A stretch of 64,000 nucleotides of DNA from Tannerella sp. GTDB taxonomy: Bacteria; Bacteroidota; Bacteroidia; Bacteroidales; Tannerellaceae. The notes under the pieces were generated by a model. That model was given only the letters and a program-made list of their open reading frames with translations, had not been told where the DNA came from and did not search any database. Where the stretch lies: contig JAITVY010000035.1 of NCBI GenBank assembly GCA_031285565.1, forward strand, positions 124,001-188,000. The letters run 5' to 3'. Of this stretch, positions 57,609 through 64,000 are shown piece after piece (positions within the stretch are counted from its first letter, which is position 1; each line of letters starts with the position of its first letter). Both the position numbers and the translations under genes were made by a program.

Positions 57609-58859
57609 TTATTCCGCCCGCATTGCCTCTACCGGAGGGATCCTTACAGCTTTCAGGGCAGGGAAATACCCCGCCAGAATACCAGATACAATCAATACCA
57701 ACATCGCCCCAACCGCAACACCAACATCAATGGTCGGATTTTTAAACATATATCCAACATCTTCCAGTCCAGGCGTTTCTAAAATCGAACTGACCAGTTC
57801 GCCAAGACCAACACCCATAAACATACCAAAATATCCAAAGATAGAGGTAATCATGACCGACTCCATCAATATACTGCGAATGATTGAACCCGATTTTGCT
57901 CCCAACGCTTTTCGAATCCCGATTTCACGCGTTCGTTCCCGAACAGTGATCAGCATAATATTACTTACACCGGTTATTCCGGCAATTAACGTCCCAATTC
58001 CAATAATCCAGATAAAAGCGGAGATACCGTTAAACATCCCAATGAACTGGAGATAATCTTTTAAATTATTCCATATTCCGACGGAACGTCTATCTTCAGG
58101 ATCGAAAAGATGAAGCACGGACAACTTAGCACGGAATTCTGTTTCAAAGTCTTCATTTTCCTTCTCGGTGGTTAAGTCTTTCACCGTAAATGAAATATCG
58201 TGAATCCCCCACCCTTTGTTATACAGGAGTTGAGCCGTCGAAAATGGGATATAAGCTTTTGCGTCATTACCCCACGATTCTTCTTCAAAAACCCCAATTA
58301 CCGTATAACTCAATCCTGCAATCATAAACATTTTGCCCACCGGATTTTCATCCTGAAACAGAACTTCACGGATACGCTTATTAATAACGGCAACTTTCCG
58401 GTTGTCGTTGATATCAATCCCATTAATAAAACGCCCTTGATTATCCAGGATCCTGATTCCATTGATTCGCATATATTCAGGATTCACTCCTTCAAAGGAA
58501 CAATCCAGATTATTAGTGCCGAAACTTGCCTGTAAATTAGTCGAAACCATCGGAGAAATATCTTCAGCCTCAGGCACCTGTGTTTTTAATAAGTCTACAT
58601 CTCTGACATCCAAGGTAATTCTCCGGTTGTCAGGAAGTCCCTTATAAGGTTTGGAAGTACTTCGCCCCCAATATTGTACACTATTAGCAGAACGACTTCC
58701 AAAATTGGTCATTACTCCATTTCGTAATCCGTTTCCAGCACACAATAGGATACAGAACATGAAAATGCCCCATGAGACGGCAAAACCGGTCAGGAATGTC
58801 CGGAGTTTATTCTTCCGGATCGTACCCCAAATCTCACGAAAATCATCCAGATCAAACAT
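57609..58859 (-). CDS. MacB-type ABC permease, first copy
   Basis: This 416-residue permease has the same layout as its downstream paralogue: N-terminal helix (about 18-40), periplasmic MacB domain, and FtsX-type C-terminal helices with [23 protein letters not shown] and [17 protein letters not shown]. Its start overlaps the end of the ATPase gene by 8 bp, so translation is coupled. The paralogues differ widely in the periplasmic domain, which suggests a heterodimeric transporter rather than two separate pumps. Confidence 0.9.
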   Translation of the reverse strand: MFDLDDFREIWGTIRKNKLRTFLTGFAVSWGIFMFCILLCAGNGLRNGVMTNFGSRSANSVQYWGRSTSKPYKGLPDNRRITLDVRDVDLLKTQVPEAEDISPMVSTNLQASFGTNNLDCSFEGVNPEYMRINGIRILDNQGRFINGIDINDNRKVAVINKRIREVLFQDENPVGKMFMIAGLSYTVIGVFEEESWGNDAKAYIPFSTAQLLYNKGWGIHDISFTVKDLTTEKENEDFETEFRAKLSVLHLFDPEDRRSVGIWNNLKDYLQFIGMFNGISAFIWIIGIGTLIAGITGVSNIMLITVRERTREIGIRKALGAKSGSIIRSILMESVMITSIFGYFGMFMGVGLGELVSSILETPGLEDVGYMFKNPTIDVGVAVGAMLVLIVSGILAGYFPALKAVRIPPVEAMRAE

Positions 58860-59538
58860 ATCCCAATCCCTCTTCTATTCGTTCGATAATACCGTCTTTC
58901 AAACGGATAATACGATCCGTAGCATCTGCCACACTTTGCTCATGTGTCACAATAATCATAGTCATCCCTTCACTATTTACCTCACGAAGCAAATGCATCA
59001 CTTCCTCGGATGTTTTACTATCCAGTGCACCTGTCGGCTCATCCGCCAGAATAATCTGAGGCTTTGCAATCAGTGCACGTGCAATCGCAACACGTTGCTT
59101 TTGTCCTCCGGACATTTCGTTTGGCATATGTTCGGCCCAGTCTTTTAATCCTACTTTATCTAAATAGTCCAGTGCAATCTGGTTTCTTTTTTTACGACCA
59201 ATTCCCTGATAATAAAGAGGAAGAGCGACATTTTCCATCGCATTTTTAAACGAAATTAAATTAAATGACTGGAATACAAACCCAATTAATTTATTCCGGT
59301 ATTCAGCGGCTTTGTTTTCACTCAGATCTTTAATCAGGTTATCATTCAGAGAATACGTACCGGTATCGTAGGTATCCAAAATGCCCAGGATATTCAGTAA
59401 TGTACTTTTTCCCGAACCCGAAGCACCCATTATAGAAACCATCTCACCTCTTTCAATATCGAGGTCAATACCTTTTAAAACATGGAGTGGGGTACCGTTA
59501 TCGTACGTCTTATTTATTCCTTTCAGTTGGATTATCAT
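58852..59538 (-). CDS. ABC transporter ATPase (MacB/LolD type)
   Basis: The ATP-binding subunit of the export system, 228 residues. Walker A is GASGSGKST (38-46), the signature is [15 protein letters not shown], Walker B is [16 protein letters not shown], and the H-loop is VTHEQSVA. All are intact. It belongs to the MacB/LolD/FtsE group, which power mechanotransmission across the periplasm and not substrate passage through the membrane. It is the first gene of the operon. Confidence 0.93.
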   Translation of the reverse strand: MIIQLKGINKTYDNGTPLHVLKGIDLDIERGEMVSIMGASGSGKSTLLNILGILDTYDTGTYSLNDNLIKDLSENKAAEYRNKLIGFVFQSFNLISFKNAMENVALPLYYQGIGRKKRNQIALDYLDKVGLKDWAEHMPNEMSGGQKQRVAIARALIAKPQIILADEPTGALDSKTSEEVMHLLREVNSEGMTMIIVTHEQSVADATDRIIRLKDGIIERIEEGLGYV

Positions 59539-59801
59539 CGTTTTGTAAGGTTTTCAATGTATATACAATATATTAGACGCAATTTTTTCATTTATGTTAC
59601 ATTTTTAAAGGTTTTTCTTTCCTTACTGCAAACATATAAATTTGCAGAATACTATGCAATACAAAGTACCTTGTTTTATGATAATTTAACAAAGCGACAA
59701 AATGAACAAGTTTGCTATACAAAAATAACAGTTTAACAAAATAAGCATCAAAAACTGTTTTTCTTTTATATATTTGTACAGATTCCTTACAATAAATTAC
59801 A
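59539..59801. promoter_or_regulatory. Divergent promoter region of the export operon
   Basis: A 263-bp divergent gap. On the minus strand TTTG is followed after 21 bp by TACTTTG, inside an imperfect dyad ATACTATGCAATACAAAGTACC (about 59649-59670) that could bind a regulator. On the plus strand a consensus -7 TATATTTG (59769-59776) precedes the gene at 59802. Confidence 0.4.
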
Positions 59802-61022
59802 ATGAAATACATAAAGACCTTACTTCTGTTAATTATCCTTTCCGTTGGAGTTATACCTTTGTTTTCACAGGAACCGGCAACTTTTACCGGCAAAATCATT
59901 GATTCGGAAACAAAAGAGCCTATACCGTTAGTGACGATCCAGTCTTCAACTGTATATACAATCACCAATACCGATGGTGAATTTGATATCCAACCTAAAC
60001 AGGTAGACGAGCAAATCTCGTTTACACACATCAGTTATCACAGTCAAAAACTTGATTATAGCAAAATCTCAGAAATAATAGAATTAAAGCCTAAAACATT
60101 CGAACTGGCCGAAATCACTATTACACCGCGTGAAATGATCATTAAAGAACTAAAGGAGGTATGGAATAAATATATGGCATTAACGAAAGACAAAAAGAAT
60201 AAAGAATTTCCGGAATCTACCTTTTATTACCGGCAACTGACATCGAACGACAATTTATATACCCAGTATATCGAGTGTTTCTTTACTGCTCCGACAACTA
60301 TTTGCGTTCTAAACATGTCGTTACAGGAAGGACGTTTTGCCTGGGTTAACAGAGACGATATGACACATATTACCAACTATTTCTACAACTCTCAGGTTGC
60401 GCCTTTCAGCCGCAAAAAAGCGGAGTATAAAAATATATTAAATGCGTTCTTATGCGCCGATTTCGAAGATCATTATGAGGTTTATCTGCACCAAACGATC
60501 TCACCCAGGCAGGATGATGAAGTCAGGGTCTATGAGTTTATTCCGATACATGCTACGGCAAAAAACAACACCCTCTTTATGGGCGGCAAAGCTTTTGTAC
60601 GAACAAAAGATCGTGCGATTATCCGGGCAGAAGTCAAACTGCCAACGATGGGACTTGTTTTTGATAAAAAAACAAAAATAACCAATGAAGATCACACATT
60701 TATTATCTCATATCGTGAAGGTGTTACCTCCTACCCGATTGTAGAATCGGTACAAGCATCCAGCAAAATAAATCTATCGCGAGACGGAAAGAACAGAGTC
60801 ATGCAAATAAAATCGATCTTGTTTGCCAATGATTATACATTTGATCAAAAAGGCAAAAAGATCAATCAGAAAGACAATCTGCTGAAAGAAGTGATCAATT
60901 CGAAATACAATCAGGAATTCTGGGATAACAATCCGATAGTCAAACGAACCAAAGTGGAACAACAGGTGCTTGATGATTTCAATAAAGAAGGCTATTTCGG
61001 CACAATGAATATGGTGCAATAA
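59802..61022 (+). CDS. Exported protein with carboxypeptidase-regulatory-like domain
   Basis: The protein has 406 residues and a signal peptide (GVIPLFS then Q). Residues ~26-105 form a CarboxypepD_reg-like beta-sandwich (TFTGKIIDSETKEPIPLVTIQ, then TNTDGEFDI), as found at the N-terminus of SusC and other Bacteroidetes envelope proteins. The remaining ~300 residues contain ITPREMIIKELKEVWNKY and a mixed alpha/beta region resembling DUF5686-type domains, but no barrel. Probably periplasmic and of unknown function. It nearly abuts the convergent gene (3 bp). Confidence 0.75.
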   Translation: MKYIKTLLLLIILSVGVIPLFSQEPATFTGKIIDSETKEPIPLVTIQSSTVYTITNTDGEFDIQPKQVDEQISFTHISYHSQKLDYSKISEIIELKPKTFELAEITITPREMIIKELKEVWNKYMALTKDKKNKEFPESTFYYRQLTSNDNLYTQYIECFFTAPTTICVLNMSLQEGRFAWVNRDDMTHITNYFYNSQVAPFSRKKAEYKNILNAFLCADFEDHYEVYLHQTISPRQDDEVRVYEFIPIHATAKNNTLFMGGKAFVRTKDRAIIRAEVKLPTMGLVFDKKTKITNEDHTFIISYREGVTSYPIVESVQASSKINLSRDGKNRVMQIKSILFANDYTFDQKGKKINQKDNLLKEVINSKYNQEFWDNNPIVKRTKVEQQVLDDFNKEGYFGTMNMVQ

Positions 61023-61025
61023 CAC

Positions 61026-62144
61026 TTATTGCAAATATCCGGAGCGAAGGCTTACAGATAAAAGCCGGTAACCTTTATTCGTCCGTAAAAAGTCAAGATG
61101 ATCCTGTGTCAGGCGATTATCATCCCGATGATTCAGAATAAGCGAGATTACAGGATATTGCCAGTCTTTCGGGTCACCGCAATTATTGTAATAGCGTTTA
61201 AACTCATCCGACTCAAAGATAAATTGATTCAATCCCCCTGATATAATATAATAATCAAACTCCGGTTGTTTCATCAAGAGCAAACGATCGCGAAGTATAT
61301 TAAAATTACGTTTGATAAAATCGTATTTCGATTCGGCTTCCCAACTGCTCGAAGGCGTCCAGGTGATACTGTCGTACGATGCAGCAAGTAATTTCTCTTC
61401 GGAGATATCCGTCAGCACCATTTCATTCAGCCATATCAGAAATTCCTTTTCAAAATGAACAAATGAATAATACGTATCATCGACCGATTTAAAGTTCAGG
61501 CGTCGGCTATCTTCTATAGGAGCATCCGTTATCCGTAATGAATAATAGTCTATTGTTCCCTCATAATTAAATTCCTCAATCAATACCCGATTAGCAGTAT
61601 CAAGCAGGACAGATTGTCCACCAGCCCAACTGTAATGATTACATCCGGCATGTTCATCATGATCATGTCCGTGCCAGGATTGTTTTTCCGCATTTTTTAA
61701 TCCGGCAACCAATCCGTTCATTACTCTTGCAAGGGCATTGTAGCTGGCCGGAATCACAATATCACCGTTCCTGTTAAACATACCTATCTGATCCGTCTGT
61801 TTATCATGAAAACGAATAAACCCCTCGTTCTCGCAATCGGGCATGTTGTCAAAAAAGAACAGACTATCACGCCCAATGACACGTCCAGGTTTTGTCAGAT
61901 AATAAGTTAAGAGGCCCGAATCTGTCATTTCAATGGCAGCAAGAATATCGTCAAATTTCCGGCCTTCCATAAGTCCAATAAACTTTGGTAAAATCCGGAT
62001 TTCACCATCCTTATCTTTAAATCCGATCAACTCCTCATCTTCCGGATTGCCAAAAGCATACCATGTACCGGCTTGCTGTGCTGACAAATTCGTATGTATG
62101 GCAAAGAAAAAAACGATTATACAATTTATATATTTCATATTCAA
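61026..62144 (-). CDS. Exported WG-repeat-like protein of unknown function
   Basis: The protein has 372 residues. The signal peptide ends TNLSA before Q; Met1 or Met3 could be the start. The N-terminal half has WG-repeat-like units (ELIGFKDKDGEIRILPKF and QIGMFNRNGDIVIPASYNAL). A His-rich patch WHGHDHDEHAGCNH sits around residue 155-168 and might bind metal. The C-terminal half is unrecognised. It stands upstream of no obvious partner. The TonB-like lipoprotein cluster lies 100 bp further on the same strand. Confidence 0.65.
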   Translation of the reverse strand: MNMKYINCIIVFFFAIHTNLSAQQAGTWYAFGNPEDEELIGFKDKDGEIRILPKFIGLMEGRKFDDILAAIEMTDSGLLTYYLTKPGRVIGRDSLFFFDNMPDCENEGFIRFHDKQTDQIGMFNRNGDIVIPASYNALARVMNGLVAGLKNAEKQSWHGHDHDEHAGCNHYSWAGGQSVLLDTANRVLIEEFNYEGTIDYYSLRITDAPIEDSRRLNFKSVDDTYYSFVHFEKEFLIWLNEMVLTDISEEKLLAASYDSITWTPSSSWEAESKYDFIKRNFNILRDRLLLMKQPEFDYYIISGGLNQFIFESDEFKRYYNNCGDPKDWQYPVISLILNHRDDNRLTQDHLDFLRTNKGYRLLSVSLRSGYLQ

Positions 62145-62246
62145 AAGTCTAAAGAAGTCTTATTCCAAGCGCTTCCAATGGTAAAAAAATATATTTTCAC
62201 GGATTATTTTAATCGTAAATTCGCATTTTCATCTTCTTTTAAACGA

Positions 62247-62825
62247 TTAATAAGGCAACCGGAATCCAATGGGTATTGTATATTGAACTCGCACAACCTC
62301 TCCTTGATATTTTCCCGGTTTCCATTTCGGCATACCTTTTATAATTCTTATAGCCTCTTTATCCAAATCCGGATCAATTGCACGAAGGATCTCAAGCCCG
62401 CTCAAACTTCCGTCTTTTTCTACAATTACAGATAGAACTACTCTTCCGGAAATTCCGTCTTCCAATGCCGCTTTTGGATATTTAATCCGTTTATGAATAT
62501 ATTCTTTCATTTTATCTTCACCACCGGGAAATTCAGGAAGTTCATCGACAGTCTTATGGACATAGTTTTCGTCAGAAGGATCGCCTTCATCCGGTTCTTC
62601 CGGCAGATTAGGAAGATAACAAGATACAGTAAACGAATCATCATCCGAACCCGAGGAAACAAGACACCCTTCATCCTGATCATTCTTCTTTATCATTTGG
62701 CACGAAACCAATATTAACAATGATGTTCCCAGTAGTACTTTATACTTTGTCAAGAATCGGATCCCAATAGAGTCTGACAAAAACGAAATAATCCGATATA
62801 AACTCTCAAAGATTTTTTTCTTCAT
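62247..62825 (-). CDS. TonB-domain lipoprotein, member 4 of tandem family
   Basis: The 192 residues begin with the family's conserved N-region (SLYRIISFLSDSIGIRFLTKYK) before a hydrophobic stretch and lipobox LVSC (Cys42). A short acidic linker with a VSCYLP motif leads to a full TonB C-terminal domain: ELPEFPGGEDKMKEYIHKRIKYPKAAL, GRVVLSVIVEKDGSLSG, EAIRIIKGMPKWKPG. It overlaps the upstream paralogue by 4 bp (ATGA), so the genes form one translationally coupled unit. It may act as a lipid-anchored TonB-like transducer. Confidence 0.8.
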   Translation of the reverse strand: MKKKIFESLYRIISFLSDSIGIRFLTKYKVLLGTSLLILVSCQMIKKNDQDEGCLVSSGSDDDSFTVSCYLPNLPEEPDEGDPSDENYVHKTVDELPEFPGGEDKMKEYIHKRIKYPKAALEDGISGRVVLSVIVEKDGSLSGLEILRAIDPDLDKEAIRIIKGMPKWKPGKYQGEVVRVQYTIPIGFRLPY

Positions 62826-63508
62826 TTTTCTGTATTTATCTCCGGTAATTTGAATCGTATAGGTAATGTATATTCAACTCTGACTACTTTATCTCTCTGT
62901 TCACCTGGTTTCCACTTCGGCATGCTGCGAATGATTCTTATTGCTTCTTTATCCAATGAGGCTGTAATACCACGTACAACTTCAATTGAGCTAAGACTTC
63001 CATCTTTTTCAATAATAAAAGAAACGACTACACGTCCCTGAATACTATCCTTTAATGCATCTTTAGGATATACCATTTTTTCCTGTATATAACTCATAAG
63101 CGCTTTGTCTCCGCCCGGAAATTCAGGCATCCATTCCACTGCAACATAAAAATCCGGAGCCGGTTCATAACATATCACTTCCGGTTCCGGGTCTCCTATT
63201 AATACATCATAGCACGAAACAATCAATTCATTAGAATCATAGGGTGTTTCTGCCGAAGTATTATGCACAATCTCTGAACTATTTGTAGATTGAATCTGTA
63301 CGGTATCTTCATATTCCGCAGGCACTTCATAACAAAGTATTTCTTCCGGGTTATCTTTTTTCGGATTCTGACAAGCACTTGTCAACACCAGTAAAGTTGT
63401 TCCTAACAAAACCTTATATTTCTTGAGATACCGGTTATCAAAGTAATTTGATAAGAATGATAAGACTTTATAAAAACAACTGTAAGTGATCCGTTTCATA
63501 TACTTCAA
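62822..63508 (-). CDS. TonB-domain lipoprotein, member 3 of tandem family
   Basis: The 228 residues share the N-region CFYKVLSFLSNYFDNRYL with member 2, then a hydrophobic stretch and TSAC (Cys46). The linker is longer and contains three CY motifs (ILCYEVP, VSCYDV, VICYEP) and an EDTVQIQ block. The TonB C-terminal domain is intact (MPEFPGGDKALMSYIQEKMVYP, GRVVVSFIIEKDGSLSS, MPKWKPGEQRDKVVRVEY). It overlaps member 4 by 4 bp and lies 3 bp after member 2. Confidence 0.8.
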   Translation of the reverse strand: MKYMKRITYSCFYKVLSFLSNYFDNRYLKKYKVLLGTTLLVLTSACQNPKKDNPEEILCYEVPAEYEDTVQIQSTNSSEIVHNTSAETPYDSNELIVSCYDVLIGDPEPEVICYEPAPDFYVAVEWMPEFPGGDKALMSYIQEKMVYPKDALKDSIQGRVVVSFIIEKDGSLSSIEVVRGITASLDKEAIRIIRSMPKWKPGEQRDKVVRVEYTLPIRFKLPEINTEK

Positions 63509-63511
63509 CTA

Positions 63512-63838
63512 TTATTCCGGCAAAGTATTCATTTCATCGGGAAGTTCAGGCATTTCTTCCCTTATATTATTGACTTCAGGTTCTGCAAGGGTAGATGCAT
63601 AGCATGTAACATCAAGCGGTTCGTCAGGTTGCGTCCTCTGTATTTCAATCGTATCATCCGGTGCTGATGGTTCATAACATGTTACCTGAATATGTCTTTT
63701 ACACCCTGGAGTCACATTTATCAGAACCAATAATGAAGTTCCTATTAATATCTTAGACTTTGTCAGATACCGGTTATCAAAGTAGTTTGACAAAAACGAC
63801 AAGACTTTATAAAAACACTGGTAAGTAATCAGTTTCAT
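63512..63838 (-). CDS. Truncated TonB-family lipoprotein, member 2
   Basis: The 108 residues share the family N-region (CFYKVLSFLSNYFDNRYL) and hydrophobic segment ending PGC (Cys46). VTCYEPSAPDDTIEIQ and VTCYAS modules follow. The sequence stops at MPELPDEMNTLPE, just where its paralogues continue FPGG into the TonB domain. It therefore lacks any TonB domain: either a decayed copy or a deliberate short lipoprotein. The frame is otherwise intact and has ATGA overlap with member 1 and a 3-bp gap to member 3. Confidence 0.65.
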   Translation of the reverse strand: MKLITYQCFYKVLSFLSNYFDNRYLTKSKILIGTSLLVLINVTPGCKRHIQVTCYEPSAPDDTIEIQRTQPDEPLDVTCYASTLAEPEVNNIREEMPELPDEMNTLPE

Positions 63839-64000
63839 TGAATTTCAATCTCATCGAGTTCAGTTACTTCAATCGAAGTATCCGGAGCAGTCAATGACTG
63901 TATGTGTACGGAATCATCAGGAACATACATAAGATAGCATGTAACTTCCGGCTCATCCGAATCATTACTGCAACTGCTTGTTAAAACGATTAAAGCTGTC
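63835..64000 (-). CDS. TonB-family lipoprotein, member 1 (partial, right edge)
   Basis: The frame is open from the window edge to TGA at 63835-63837. The visible C-terminal ~54 residues read ALIVLTSSCSNDSDEP (a lipobox), then VTCYLMYVPDDSVHIQ and an acidic tail ending DEIEIQ. The lipobox, VTCY and DDSVxIQ features match members 2 and 3. Like member 2 it lacks the TonB domain. The N-terminus is outside the window. It overlaps member 2 by ATGA. Confidence 0.6.
   Translation of the reverse strand, partial: TALIVLTSSCSNDSDEPEVTCYLMYVPDDSVHIQSLTAPDTSIEVTELDEIEIQ

Overview
The window is a 64-kb, AT-rich stretch of chromosome from the phylum Bacteroidota, order Bacteroidales. Supporting this are the -33 TTTG / -7 TAnnTTTG promoters, exported proteins whose predicted signal peptides end in A-x-A or x-x-S followed by Gln, a type II glutaminyl cyclase, diaminopimelate dehydrogenase, DUF4468 and DUF6599 proteins, and a sorting-domain fragment of the DUF6383 type. 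A Dysgonomonas/Parabacteroides-like host fits best, but that is inference. I see no transposase, integrase, phage gene, CRISPR array or defence island. Most of the window is core genome.

Layout. 1-4.2 kb: the 3' part of a large TPR protein and an outer-membrane barrel. 4.2-4.8 kb: an orphan sorting-domain fragment and a small TPR protein. 5-9.9 kb: DsbD, MazG and a convergent BtuB-type TonB-dependent receptor. 10.2-12.7 kb: an ECF sigma operon (sigma, membrane protein, periplasmic helical protein) and a DUF4468 protein. 12.9-16.7 kb: tRNA-Arg, recO, two identical tRNA-Glu genes flanking rpsT, and gyrB. 16.8-22 kb: a C26-M19 peptidase fusion, glutaminyl cyclase, sufE, rnhB and sufS. 22-30.6 kb: a small conserved protein, two envelope proteins, a Cys-rich secreted peptide, a ROK kinase, a DUF6599 protein with an aldo/keto reductase, argS, and a TonB-domain protein. 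31-43 kb: GH13 amylase, prs, mnmA, a polysaccharide-lyase-like lipoprotein, dipeptidyl peptidase III, a Fur-family regulator with purA, a YugP-type protease and hisS. 43-53.7 kb: groES-groEL behind a candidate sigma-54 promoter, an S41 protease, pirin, a CDF transporter, ddh, lgt with a flavodiiron protein, and nagB. 53.8-59.5 kb: a five-gene MacAB/TolC-type export operon with two separate permeases. 59.8-64 kb: two envelope proteins and a tandem family of TonB-like lipoproteins that runs off the right edge.

How it fits together. sufE and sufS supply sulfur for Fe-S assembly, and MnmA, an IscS/SufS-type sulfur user, lies elsewhere in the window. nagB, ddh and the ROK kinase feed amino-sugar and cell-wall metabolism. 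Lgt matches the many lipoproteins. The glutaminyl cyclase matches thirteen signal peptides that expose an N-terminal Gln. The observations most worth a second look are the tandem lipoprotein family at the right edge, the sigma-54-like groES promoter, the promoter-linked repeat elements upstream of argS and mnmA, the 11-bp phased repeats at 36.4 kb, and the Cys-rich secreted peptide. Nothing here amounts to a clearly new multi-gene system.
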